Positions 9,857 to 17,650 of a stretch of 64,000 nucleotides of DNA are shown here, one piece after another. The notes under the pieces are model-generated. The model had not been told where the DNA came from and searched no databases. It saw nothing but the letters and a program-made list of their open reading frames with translations. A program made the translations under genes and the position numbers. The stretch lies in assembly GCF_001657475.1 (NCBI RefSeq), contig NZ_LXEY01000011.1:1-64000 (forward strand), in the 5' to 3' direction. The stretch comes from Enteractinococcus helveticum (GTDB lineage: Bacteria > Actinomycetota > Actinomycetes > Actinomycetales > Micrococcaceae). Positions within the stretch are counted from its first letter, which is position 1, and the number at the start of each line of letters is the position of its first letter.

Positions 9857-11266
9857 TTATTCGTTGGCAACGAAGTCGGTTGGCGCAAAAACCGCACCGG
9901 GGTTCAGAATGTTTTGTGGATCAAGCGCCCTCTTGATCCGGTGGTTCAGCTCGAGCGCGTCTTCACCAATCGAGTTCACCAACCAGGGTTGTTTGAGTCG
10001 GCCGACGCCGTGTTCACCGGTGATCGTCCCGCCAAGTTGTACAGCCAGGTCCATCACGTCACCATAGGCACGCTGCGCTCGTTGCTGCTGTTCCGCATCG
10101 GTGGGATCAACGACCAGTAACGGGTGCGTGTTGCCATCTCCGGCATGAGCGATCACCGCGATCGGCACATCCCGCAACTGTGAGATCTCGTCAATGCCGC
10201 GGACCAACTCCCCTAACTGGGGCAGGGGAACACCGACATCTTCTAACAACAAGGTACCGTTCTGTTCAACTGCGGGGATGGCCATACGCCGTGCGACGAT
10301 AATTGCTTCAGCTTCCTCGGCGTCCGAAGTGTGAAAAACATCCGTGGCATCGTATCGGTGGCACAGCGCTTGGATCTGTTCGATCTCTTGAGCTGCAAGT
10401 TCTGCCGGCTCATCGGATTGGACAATCAGCATCGCAGCGGCCTCTCGCTCCAGTCCCATCCTGGTGAGGTCTTCCACGGCGTTGATGGTGTAGTTGTCCA
10501 TAAATTCCAGCATGGATGGACGCATGGTTGACGTGACCGCGAGAATCGCGTCCGTCGCATCATCGAGACTCGAGAAGGTTGCCACCAGTGTTGTAGGCGG
10601 ACGTTGGGCGGGCACTAACCGAAGCGTGGCCTCGGTAATCACACCCAAGGTGCCTTCACTGCCAATAAATAGTTGCGTCAGATTCAAGCCCGCAACATCT
10701 TTGACCTGCGTACCACCCAGCTGCACTTGCCTGCCGTCGGCGAGCACGACCTTCATACCCAATACATAATCAGCGGTCACTCCGTATTTCACGCAACACA
10801 ATCCACCGGCATTCGTGGCAACATTGCCGCCAATCGAGCAAAACTCAAATGATGACGGATCGGGCGGGTACCACAACCCATGCTCAGCAGCGGCAGCCTT
10901 GACCTCAGCATTCAATGCGCCCGGCTGCACCACGGCCGTACGGGTTAGCGGGTCAATGATAATGTCGCGCATGTTTTCCAGCGACAGGATGATACCGCCG
11001 TCGACGGCAGAACTTCCACCAGATAATCCCGAGCCTGCGCCGCGAGCCACCACAGGAATCGCGTGTGACGCAGCGAACCGGATGGCGGCCTGCACGTCTT
11101 CCGAACTGGTCGCTCGCACGACGGCTATCGGGGTGCCGGCGTCGGGATCATTGGCCCGATCCCGACGATAGTTATCAATCGTGGCTGGATTGGTGACGAC
11201 CTTGCCCTCGCCTACTGTGGCGATAAGTTCCTGAATCTCTGTTGTACTAACGAAAGATTGTTGCAC
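9857..11266 (-). CDS. FAD-binding oxidase, GlcD / D-lactate dehydrogenase type
   Basis: A flavin oxidoreductase of the VAO/PCMH family that oxidises a 2-hydroxy acid such as glycolate or D-lactate. The FAD-binding part contains VVARGAGSGLSGGSSAVDGG and CSIGGNVATNAGGLCCVKYG. The C-terminal catalytic domain has AVIAHAGDGNTHPLL and GTITGEHGVGRLKQPW. About 469 residues matches GlcD-like proteins. Start choice is uncertain: GTG 11266 is preferred because GAGG and GGAAGG lie upstream, while GTG 11287 has no visible ribosome site. No GlcE/GlcF partners are adjacent, so it may work alone. The exact substrate cannot be told. Confidence 0.85.
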   Translation of the reverse strand: MQQSFVSTTEIQELIATVGEGKVVTNPATIDNYRRDRANDPDAGTPIAVVRATSSEDVQAAIRFAASHAIPVVARGAGSGLSGGSSAVDGGIILSLENMRDIIIDPLTRTAVVQPGALNAEVKAAAAEHGLWYPPDPSSFEFCSIGGNVATNAGGLCCVKYGVTADYVLGMKVVLADGRQVQLGGTQVKDVAGLNLTQLFIGSEGTLGVITEATLRLVPAQRPPTTLVATFSSLDDATDAILAVTSTMRPSMLEFMDNYTINAVEDLTRMGLEREAAAMLIVQSDEPAELAAQEIEQIQALCHRYDATDVFHTSDAEEAEAIIVARRMAIPAVEQNGTLLLEDVGVPLPQLGELVRGIDEISQLRDVPIAVIAHAGDGNTHPLLVVDPTDAEQQQRAQRAYGDVMDLAVQLGGTITGEHGVGRLKQPWLVNSIGEDALELNHRIKRALDPQNILNPGAVFAPTDFVANE

Positions 11267-11462
11267 CAACCTCGGCCCTTCCCACAAGAAAACTCAATAG
11301 TGACCCGGGTCACCTGCGTGGATCGTAGCACGCGCGCTGCCGCCAACGAAAGGCATGACCCCACCATCGACCCACGCACGCACCAAGCGCTACAGCCTGA
11401 CCCGCAAGCCAGAGACGCAACCATGGCACCCCTTTGCGTGACGCGCATCACGCGAGTAGCGT

Positions 11463-11494
11463 GTAAGCTATCACTTACGTAAGAGGTTACTTAC
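11463..11494 (+). promoter_or_regulatory. Twin palindromic operator at the ArsR gene
   Basis: Two abutting 16-bp palindromes of the form GTAAG-N6-CTTAC fill 11463-11478 and 11479-11494 and end directly at the ATG of the ArsR gene. Their junction also forms CTTACGTAAG. The layout fits two ArsR dimers bound side by side; autoregulation is inferred. Confidence 0.75.
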
Positions 11495-11827
11495 ATGACA
11501 GTAGAAGGTCGATTGAATTCCGCATTTGCCGCGTTGGCCGACCCGACACGTCGGGATATTTTGCAGCGATTGCAGAACGGCCCTATGACTGTTGGTCAAT
11601 TAGCGGAACATTATCCAATGAGTCGACCGGCCATTTCTCAACATCTTGGCGTGCTTGAGAAAGCCGGCCTCATCCAACGCCGTCGTCGCGCACAGTGGAT
11701 CGAATGTGTTTTGGTAGACGACGCACTTGATGAGGTGACTTCTTGGGTCGAGCAGCAACGTGCTGAATGGGCGGACCGGTTTGATCACCTCGAGGACTAC
11801 CTCACAAAGGAAAAAACCGATGACTAA
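11495..11827 (+). CDS. ArsR-family winged-helix repressor
   Basis: A small DNA-binding repressor of 110 residues. The opening NSAFAALADPTRRDILQRL, the recognition-helix region MSRPAISQHLGVLEKAGLI and the wing RRRRAQWIECVL define an ArsR winged helix. No Cys-x-Cys metal site is present, so it belongs to the metal-free branch usually paired with AHSA1 proteins. ATG 11495 follows AAGAGG, which is embedded in the operator. It overlaps the next gene by 8 nt, so the two form an operon. Binding to the twin palindrome would repress both genes; the inducing signal is unknown. Confidence 0.92.
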   Translation: MTVEGRLNSAFAALADPTRRDILQRLQNGPMTVGQLAEHYPMSRPAISQHLGVLEKAGLIQRRRRAQWIECVLVDDALDEVTSWVEQQRAEWADRFDHLEDYLTKEKTDD

Positions 11828-12269
11828 AACCGATATGACTCAGGGGTTCACAATGACCCGCGCATTAAATGCAACGCCGCAAGAGGTCTGGCATGCGTGG
11901 ACCAACCCCGATGCAATGGCCCAATGGTGGCACCCTCGCAACACATCGACACCCCGTGAAGAGATCGAAGTTGATCTGCGTGTTGGCGGGACCTACCGCT
12001 ACACCATGGTCAGCGACACTACTGGCGAGCGCTTCGTTACTGGCGGAGTCTATCTCGAACTTGACCCACCGCGGCGTCTGGTCTTGACCTGGGGTGAACC
12101 AGGAAGCGACCCACAAGATACCCCCGTGATTACGGTAAGTCTTGAACCTATGGAACGCGGCACCATGATGACGTTTGAACTGCGTGGAGTACATGGTGAA
12201 GCTGGCGACGAGTTCTTCTATGACGGGTGGGATGAAGCGCTTGACGTACTAGAGGAGCATCTCGGCTAA
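11820..12269 (+). CDS. AHSA1/SRPBCC domain protein (ArsR partner)
   Basis: A 149-residue protein with the activator-of-Hsp90-ATPase-like (SRPBCC) fold, a small cavity that binds a hydrophobic ligand. Family segments are the helix-grip opening ATPQEVWHAWTNPDAMAQWW, the strand VGGTYRYTM, and the closing GWDEALDVLEEHL. ATG 11820 overlaps the end of the ArsR gene, which indicates translational coupling. ArsR-AHSA1 pairs are widespread, with ligand mostly unknown. A paralogue lies 286 bp downstream with matching sequence along its length. Confidence 0.88.
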   Translation: MTKTDMTQGFTMTRALNATPQEVWHAWTNPDAMAQWWHPRNTSTPREEIEVDLRVGGTYRYTMVSDTTGERFVTGGVYLELDPPRRLVLTWGEPGSDPQDTPVITVSLEPMERGTMMTFELRGVHGEAGDEFFYDGWDEALDVLEEHLG

Positions 12270-12322
12270 ACCCGACATCCACTGTTTGACGAACAGTAGG
12301 AAAACCGCAGGTGTTCAGCAGT

Positions 12323-12358
12323 CCGGCCGAGAAGCATCCAGGGGTGCTTCTCGGCCGG
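12323..12358 (+). terminator. Strong hairpin without T run
   Basis: A perfect 14-bp stem (12323-12336 with 12345-12358, 8-nt loop) lies about 55 nt after the ArsR-AHSA1 operon. There is no T tract, so it would be a U-less terminator or an mRNA-stabilising end; the reading is inferred. Confidence 0.5.
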
Positions 12359-12554
12359 GCCACGCCATACAATTGCGGAAAATTTTGTCGGCCCAGTCTG
12401 ATATTTCAGACAAGCAAGGCATGAGTCAGCATCTCGAGAACTGAGTAAAGACTGCGTTAACAATTGGGCAAACGATACTGGGACGTTGATTCGGGTTTCA
12501 ACTGGGAGCAATATGTAGTCACTGCACAATTCGGTTCGAGCACGAGGAGACACG

Positions 12555-13016
12555 ATGCAAGCCACCGACATGTCCAAAGGGTTCACGATCATTCGCTATA
12601 TTCAGGCGACCCCAGAAGAGGTGTGGCATGCGTGGACCGAACCAGACGCTATAGCCCACTGGTGGCATCTGCCGCTGACCTCCACCCCGAGGGAAGAACT
12701 TGAATTCGATGTGCGCCCGGGCGGCTACTACATCTACACCAGTCTCCACCATGAGACCGAGCAACGCATGACGTCGGGTGGAGTCTACAAAGAAGTTCAG
12801 CCATACGATCACCTGGTCTTCACCTGGGGCGCACCAGGTCTCAATCCAGAAGATCTACCCATCATCACAGTCCGACTCGATCGCGTTTCTGATGGCACAC
12901 ACATGAGTCTTGAGTTTCGGGGTTTCTCTGGAGAACCAGGCGATGACTCCTACTACGACACATGGGATGTCGCGGTGGCTAACCTGAAGGCATACCTCAC
13001 CCCAGCAGCCGCGTGA
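12555..13016 (+). CDS. AHSA1/SRPBCC domain protein (paralogue)
   Basis: A second AHSA1-fold protein of 153 residues, clearly homologous to the previous one: ATPEEVWHAWTEPDAIAHWW, RPGGYYIYTS, TSGGVYKEV and EFRGFSGEPGDDSYYDTWD line up with its counterparts. It has its own upstream region and no adjacent ArsR, so it arose by duplication and may be separately expressed. No GTAAG-N6-CTTAC site was found upstream of it. The start ATG 12555 follows GAGGAGA about seven bases upstream. Confidence 0.88.
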   Translation: MQATDMSKGFTIIRYIQATPEEVWHAWTEPDAIAHWWHLPLTSTPREELEFDVRPGGYYIYTSLHHETEQRMTSGGVYKEVQPYDHLVFTWGAPGLNPEDLPIITVRLDRVSDGTHMSLEFRGFSGEPGDDSYYDTWDVAVANLKAYLTPAAA

Positions 13017-13050
13017 TCTCGCGAGACACCTCAAGCCATCAGCAGGCCAA

Positions 13051-13072
13051 CTGATAACCTGCTGTTAGCTCA
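13051..13072 (+). repeat. 22-bp flanking repeat, left copy
   Basis: This 22-bp segment matches 14621-14642 at 19 of 22 positions in the same orientation. The pair brackets the antitoxin-PIN module. The copy contains a small palindrome TAAC-N5-GTTA. It may be an insertion duplication or a binding site. Confidence 0.5.
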
Positions 13073-13173
13073 ACCGCACCGAAGGCACACAACACCATCT
13101 ACTTGAATTGAAATACGTTCCCGAGATGCCCTCTTCTATCGACGGTTACGAATATTGCGATTAGACTCAAACT

Positions 13174-13623
13174 ATGACCGAACTCAAGGAATCCACACTC
13201 TTTCCTAAAGAAAGCGCCCGGTATGAGGAGTTGTCCAAACTCTTAGAAGCCCGCGGCCCTGTCTCGTTATCTTCTGAAAGTGGGACACTTGAGTTGCCTG
13301 AGGAGCTACACGATGTCCTCGTTCAAGCAGTAGAAATACTAGACCGAGGCGAAGCAGTTGCCGTCTTGCAACGCAAAATTCTTCTCACGACCCAAGAGGC
13401 TGCAGATGTATTGGGGGTTTCCCGCCCCACGCTAATTAAATATTTAGAGCAAGGAAAAATCTCGTATGAACAACGTGGACGTCATCGACGAATCGCACTA
13501 AGAGATGTCTTAGACTTTCAGTCACGAACTCGTGTTCAAAGACGAGATATTTTGGACAGACTAGAAGTCGAATCCGAAGAATTCCGGCCCGATCGAGATG
13601 AAGGCTTTTATAGGACGCGATAA
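13174..13623 (+). CDS. VapB50-like antitoxin (MerR/excisionase-type HTH)
   Basis: A 149-residue DNA-binding protein whose helix-turn-helix is TTQEAADVLGVSRPTLIKYL followed by EQGKISYEQRGRHRRIAL, an excisionase/MerR-like fold at residues 70-110. The N-terminal half is acidic and the tail EEFRPDRDEGFYRTR probably wraps the toxin. Mycobacterial VapB50 has the same excisionase-like architecture. The stop and the next start share TAATG, so the toxin is translationally coupled. Base composition is clearly more AT-rich than the flanking metabolic genes, which suggests transfer. Expected role: bind and neutralise the PIN protein and repress the operon. Confidence 0.75.
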   Translation: MTELKESTLFPKESARYEELSKLLEARGPVSLSSESGTLELPEELHDVLVQAVEILDRGEAVAVLQRKILLTTQEAADVLGVSRPTLIKYLEQGKISYEQRGRHRRIALRDVLDFQSRTRVQRRDILDRLEVESEEFRPDRDEGFYRTR

Positions 13624-14624
13624 TGGGGTTCAAAGTCTTCTTTGATGCAAATGTTCTGATTCCCATTAATCTATGCAACCTGCTCCTGAATTTGGCCGAT
13701 GCGGAATTATTCGCACCCGTGTGGAGCGATGATGTACTAGAAGAAGTTGAACGTAATCTCGTGAGCAAAATCGGGTTGACTACTCAGGCCGCTCATAAAC
13801 GAGTCGACGCTATGGCGCGTGCTTTTCCGGAAGCTAGCATCTCAGGTTATTCGCACCTTATAGCTTCTCTTACCTGTGACAAAAAAGACCGTCACGTTCT
13901 TGCTGCAGCCATTCAGAGTGGAGCTGCAGTGCTAGTTACTGCCAACCTTCAGGATTTTCCGCTGAGTTCAACTCAGCACTATGAAATTGAAGTCGTGCAT
14001 CCGGATCAGTTTCTTCAAGACCAATTAGACCTATATCCGGTTGAGGCACTAGAGGTACTCAGAACGATCCCCGAAAGAAATAAGCGTCCTCCGACGACGC
14101 TGCTGGAGTTACTCGTAGCTCTAAGAAAACTGGTACCCGATTTTGCCCAATTTGCATCTAATGCAGCAAGAACTCCCGAAGCTATAGGACAAAGCGCACT
14201 CTTTCATGTCCCGGAAACTAGACCATCCGATGAGGACCTATTTTTTCCTAACGGACCGAACGACCTCAAAAACCCCAAGACCGTAGCCTATCGTTGGTAC
14301 AACTCGGTCTTGGGACATGAACCACCCCAAGTATTTGACAATCTTTGCCTTCGCGCTGCTGATTTTCCGTCTAGGGAACAGGTTGCCAAACTCATCGATG
14401 AACATGGGTTGGCGGAAGGCATCGATTACGCAATTGAAGATGACCGCGTGGCCTACATGAAGCTAGTGAAAACAGACAGCAATTATCTCCAAGCGTTCAG
14501 GACTGGTTTCTACCAAGGCCTTGCCTTGACACTGGTGAAACTCGACAATCAAGAGTGGCGTGTATTCGCTTTCGGAGGCCAACGACCAGACGCTAGCCGA
14601 ATTTTCCTGCAGACGGACAGCTGA
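13623..14624 (+). CDS. PIN-domain toxin with long C-terminal extension (VapC50-like)
   Basis: The first ~190 residues are a PIN ribonuclease domain like VapC50 toxins. Acidic active-site candidates are Asp8 (VFFDANVL), Glu40/41/43 (DDVLEEVERN), Asp89 (CDKKDRHVLAAA) and Asp111 (TANLQDFP), a complete set, so cleavage of RNA is expected. The protein is 333 residues; usual VapC toxins are 130-190. Residues ~195-333 form an extra domain I do not recognise, with conserved-looking PKTVAYRWYNSVLG and an end WRVFAFGGQRPDASRIF. It starts one base inside the antitoxin stop. AT-rich, and flanked by near-identical 22-bp repeats. Confidence 0.75.
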   Translation: MGFKVFFDANVLIPINLCNLLLNLADAELFAPVWSDDVLEEVERNLVSKIGLTTQAAHKRVDAMARAFPEASISGYSHLIASLTCDKKDRHVLAAAIQSGAAVLVTANLQDFPLSSTQHYEIEVVHPDQFLQDQLDLYPVEALEVLRTIPERNKRPPTTLLELLVALRKLVPDFAQFASNAARTPEAIGQSALFHVPETRPSDEDLFFPNGPNDLKNPKTVAYRWYNSVLGHEPPQVFDNLCLRAADFPSREQVAKLIDEHGLAEGIDYAIEDDRVAYMKLVKTDSNYLQAFRTGFYQGLALTLVKLDNQEWRVFAFGGQRPDASRIFLQTDS

Positions 14625-14642
14625 TAGCCTGCTGATGGCTCA
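14621..14642 (+). repeat. 22-bp flanking repeat, right copy
   Basis: Same orientation as 13051-13072, 19 of 22 identical. It overlaps the stop codon of the PIN gene and lies 24 bp before the CMD start. It contains AGCC-N7-GGCT. Confidence 0.5.
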
Positions 14643-14665
14643 TTTTTGTTTATAAGGAGGATGCT

Positions 14666-15037
14666 GTGGAACTCAGCATGGATAAAGGCAATCAGTTTGT
14701 CCAGGACACCCAGTCACCCGAGGGTGCTGCCGCTTGGAAACAACAACTCGACGAATTCGCACCCGGTGCATCTGATTGGGTGGTCGGTGCCGTCTTTGGT
14801 GGGACCTACCAGCGCGAAGGACTCGAACTCCGAGACCGTCAGATGTTGAACATGGCGGCACTGGCAGCCATGGGAGGCACTGAGCCGCAGCTGACCGGCC
14901 ACATCAAAACCGCCGTCGACGTCGCAGGCATGACCAAAGAAGAAGTTGCCGAATGCTTCGTCCACCTGATGCCCTACATCGGCGTACCCAAAACCTTGGC
15001 CGCAATGCGCTGTATGAAAGCAGCTTTCGAAGCCTAA
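14666..15037 (+). CDS. Carboxymuconolactone decarboxylase (CMD/AhpD-like) family protein
   Basis: A 123-residue all-helical protein of the CMD family. The diagnostic segment is LRDRQMLNMAALAAMGG followed by TEPQLTGHIKTAVDVAGMTKE and HLMPYIGVPKTL. The AhpD-type CxxC redox pair is absent, so it is closer to the gamma-carboxymuconolactone decarboxylase branch than to peroxidase partners. The GTG start at 14666 is set by AAGGAGG at 14654-14660. It is followed by a hairpin at 15058-15086 shared with the fic promoter region. A decayed second copy lies beyond fic at about 16479-16798. Confidence 0.85.
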   Translation: MELSMDKGNQFVQDTQSPEGAAAWKQQLDEFAPGASDWVVGAVFGGTYQREGLELRDRQMLNMAALAAMGGTEPQLTGHIKTAVDVAGMTKEEVAECFVHLMPYIGVPKTLAAMRCMKAAFEA

Positions 15038-15057
15038 CTTCATCCGACACTGACCCA

Positions 15058-15107
15058 AGTGGGACTATAGCATCTATAGTCCCACTTTCTTACCTTAACT
15101 GGGACTA
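15058..15107 (+). promoter_or_regulatory. Palindrome plus third half-site before fic
   Basis: A perfect 12-bp inverted repeat (15058-15069 with 15075-15086, 5-nt loop) contains TGGGACTA and its complement. A third TGGGACTA follows in direct orientation at 15100-15107, 20 nt before the fic ATG. It could act as a terminator for the CMD gene and as an operator for the Fic winged-helix domain; both roles are inferred. Confidence 0.6.
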
Positions 15108-15126
15108 AGGGAGTATCCTGGGATCT

Positions 15127-16383
15127 ATGACAGAAGACTCCTCCCGGTCGAAGCCCTCTGAAAGCACAAGGGCGGCGCTCAGATTCCTGCCACCTACCAG
15201 CAGGCTTGAGATTCCGCCTCACACCCTGGTGCTTCAAAGGTGGAGAGCTGAAAGCGGTCCACGCGAAGACAGGGAATTCACCAGTTTCCACGCATATATC
15301 CCGCCACAAATTGAAGCCTTAGAACCGTTGGTGTCTGGAGCACTAATTTCTGAGTGTGAGACGGCATTAGATGAGATTTCACGGTTAGATGCTGAGTACG
15401 GTAAGCACTTGGCACCACTATCGGGGATGATGCTCAGGACCGAAGCGATTGCAAGTTCAAAAATCGAAGATGAGCATGCAACTGTAGAAGACTATCTCAG
15501 AGCTTTTTACGGCAACCGTTCGAATCGGTCGGCACTCGCAATTGTACATGCGACAGAGGCGATTGATCATTTATTAGAAAATGGCATCAACAAGGCCAAT
15601 ATTCTAGAATCTCACCGAATGCTGATGGCAGATGCAGGTCTGGAGGCCATGTATGCCGGCAACTACCGCAAGGTGCAGAACTGGATTGCAGGTTCGGATC
15701 ATTCACCACGTGGAGCATTGCATATTCCTCCACCTCCAGGCGAAGTTTCACGGCTCATGCACGATCTGATTACTTTTAGTAACCGAAATGACATACCAGT
15801 ACTTGTCCAAGCATCGATCATGCATGGGCAATTTGAAAACATCCACCCTTTCACGGACGGAAACGGCAGAATCGGACGTGCCATGATCACTGCACTGTTG
15901 CGACAACGAGGCTATACGCGCTATACGACAATTCCGATTGCTGCTGCGTTTGCTTCTCGCAGGCACGACTACTTTCGTACCCTGTGGGCCTACCGCGATG
16001 GAGATGCGCATCCCATCGTCCGTCTTATCGCCGAATCAATCAGAGTTGCATCTCAGGAATCGCGAGTAACGGCTCAACGTTTGGTAGAAATGCCCGGTAC
16101 CTGGGATTTCAAAGCAGGAAATCCTCGCGGCCATAGTGCGGCAGGAGAAATCATTGAAAGACTCTCGGCAGCTCCGTTCCTCAGCAGTGAGTATCTCGAA
16201 GAAACCATGAACTTCTCTGCTTCGGCTTCACACCGAGCGATAGCACAATTGACTGATGCGGAGATTATTCGGGAAATAACAGGCAAGAAACGGAATCGCG
16301 TCTGGGTCGCAGCAGATGTCATTGATGAACTCAAGAGTCTAGAACTGCGCATTGGCGAGCGTATGGCTAATTTTGCTATCTAA
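15127..16383 (+). CDS. Fic-domain protein (AMPylator) with C-terminal winged helix
   Basis: A 418-residue Fic-family nucleotidyl transferase, expected to move AMP from ATP to a protein hydroxyl. The core motif IHPFTDGNGRIGR carries catalytic His240. Upstream, SSKIEDE at residues 110-116 resembles the (S/T)xxxE(G/N) inhibitory helix, with Ser110 and Glu114 and Asp in place of Gly/Asn, so activity is probably self-inhibited. The C-terminal part (ETMNFSASASHRAIAQLTD and GKKRNRVWVAADVIDEL) looks like a winged helix that could bind DNA. ATG 15127 lies 19 bp after a repeated TGGGACTA element. Composition is AT-richer than core genes. Target protein unknown. Confidence 0.9.
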   Translation: MTEDSSRSKPSESTRAALRFLPPTSRLEIPPHTLVLQRWRAESGPREDREFTSFHAYIPPQIEALEPLVSGALISECETALDEISRLDAEYGKHLAPLSGMMLRTEAIASSKIEDEHATVEDYLRAFYGNRSNRSALAIVHATEAIDHLLENGINKANILESHRMLMADAGLEAMYAGNYRKVQNWIAGSDHSPRGALHIPPPPGEVSRLMHDLITFSNRNDIPVLVQASIMHGQFENIHPFTDGNGRIGRAMITALLRQRGYTRYTTIPIAAAFASRRHDYFRTLWAYRDGDAHPIVRLIAESIRVASQESRVTAQRLVEMPGTWDFKAGNPRGHSAAGEIIERLSAAPFLSSEYLEETMNFSASASHRAIAQLTDAEIIREITGKKRNRVWVAADVIDELKSLELRIGERMANFAI

Positions 16384-16478
16384 AAGCGTTCCGATGAAGC
16401 ACCGTTTCCATGAGTCTGCGCACTTGCTCTATGCCAGGCAGTTGTGGGCCGGCCGATAGATCAGATAGCTGATCTCTC

Positions 16479-16798
16479 GAGGGTGCTGCCGTGTGGAAGC
16501 GATAGCCTGATGAATTTGCTCCGGGTATCTCTGACTGGGCGTGGTCGGTGCCGTCTTCGGTGGAACTTACCAGTGCGAAGGACTCCAACTCAGAGACCGC
16601 CGGATGCTCAACATGGCAACCCTTGCAGCCATGGGCGGTAGAGAACCACAAATGACCGGCCATATGCAGACCGACGTTGCAGGCATGACCAAAGAACAGG
16701 TGGCCGAATGCTAGGTGCATCTCATGCCACACATCGGTGTACCAAAAACCTTGGCCTTGGCCTCAATGCGTTGCGTCAAAGCCGCATTCGACGAATAT
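16479..16798 (+). pseudogene. Decayed duplicate of the CMD-family gene
   Basis: From the GAGGGTGCTGCCG segment on, this stretch follows the intact CMD gene at about 14716-15037 base by base. Translated pieces LRDRRMLNMATLAAMGG, MTKEQVAEC and HIGVPKTLALASMRCVKAAF match it. It is broken: the 5' part is scrambled and shifted, a block near the middle is missing, and a TAG replaces the codon after VAEC (Phe in the intact copy). No intact frame remains. Confidence 0.85.
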
Positions 16799-16800
16799 GC

Positions 16801-16836
16801 CAGTCCGTGCAGCGGGTTGCCCCGCTGCACGGACTG
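16801..16836 (+). terminator. Perfect 16-bp hairpin after the CMD pseudogene
   Basis: A 16-bp perfect stem (16801-16816 with 16821-16836) with loop TTGC lies directly after the pseudogene and about 100 bp before the lipoprotein gene. No T run follows. It is probably the former terminator of the decayed gene. Confidence 0.55.
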
Positions 16837-16932
16837 GCGGACAATGGGGTTGTGGCCCGTATGGGCACATCTCCCCTGCGGTCCGCCCGGTGTCCAAAAT
16901 CTACACCGGCTATAACGCTATGGGAGGCAATA

Positions 16933-17457
16933 ATGCCAGCGAAAACTTCTATCCGGTCGGCTGCGGCTCTGCTGTTTGCGGCAGGATTAGTGCTGACCAG
17001 CTGTGGCGAAGCTACGGATGAGACACCAGAAGCCAGCGCAACACCGTCAGAGCCTGTAGTCACTGCAACCCAGACCCAAACGGTCACCGAACAGCCAGAA
17101 GATACTGCGTCCATTCCGGATGATTCCGATGACGACTCAGCCCCGGGTGAAGACCCTGGTGCAGGTTTCCCTACGTCCCCAACCGATTATGCTGATGCGC
17201 TCATCGTGGCCTGGGGCCAGGGAGATAAACCTGTCATGCAGGATCTGGCTGAACCGGAAGTAGTCCAAGGGTTGGAAGAACTTGGCATGCCGGGTGGGCC
17301 GCATTGGCAACAAACCGCCAGTGATGCTGGCGCCGGCTCAACGTTCGTCACCTATACCAACACCGATGATGGCGCCGTCATCGAATTGCGCGTGCGGAAT
17401 GAGGACGCCTCCAATGGGCGGCCCAACGCCATCGCGGAAGTGAAAGTTCAAGGATAA
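16933..17457 (+). CDS. Small secreted lipoprotein, function unknown
   Basis: A 174-residue protein with a lipoprotein signal: basic start MPAKTSIRSA, hydrophobic stretch, lipobox LTSC, so Cys is lipidated after export. A low-complexity acidic, Thr/Pro-rich linker follows (about residues 25-75). The C-terminal ~95 residues (DYADALIVAWGQGDKPVMQD and FVTYTNTDDGAVIELRVRN) look like a small folded domain that I cannot name. ATG 16933 is preceded by GGGAGGC five bases upstream. It stands alone between the CMD pseudogene and the convergent LRV-DUF4870 gene. Confidence 0.75.
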   Translation: MPAKTSIRSAAALLFAAGLVLTSCGEATDETPEASATPSEPVVTATQTQTVTEQPEDTASIPDDSDDDSAPGEDPGAGFPTSPTDYADALIVAWGQGDKPVMQDLAEPEVVQGLEELGMPGGPHWQQTASDAGAGSTFVTYTNTDDGAVIELRVRNEDASNGRPNAIAEVKVQG

Positions 17458-17650
17458 CTGCTGTCAAACGCGTGAGAGCTAAACCCGCATCTGATGCGAT
17501 TCCAACATGACTCCAACACATGGACCGCGCCATATGCGGTTCATGTTCCAACTGGTCACACCATAAAGATGTAACAGCGGCCTACGTGCAGGAAATGTGT
17601 CGGTTCAGACCTCACAGTATTTTCACCATCCGCTGCATCAAAGATTTTTC
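17458..17650. other. Gap between convergent genes
   Basis: No gene or clear terminator hairpin seen in this 193-bp stretch between the lipoprotein gene and the opposite-strand DUF4870 gene. Confidence 0.4.

Noticed and set aside
11286..11410. Possible promoter array or repeat upstream of the GlcD-type oxidase
   Set aside because: Short matches such as CACGCACGCACC are only local low complexity; no paired -35/-10 boxes were convincing.
16708..16932. A longer N-terminal form of the lipoprotein starting inside the CMD pseudogene
   Set aside because: The extra residues translate pseudogene and hairpin sequence. ATG 16933 has a good ribosome site and gives a clean lipoprotein signal.
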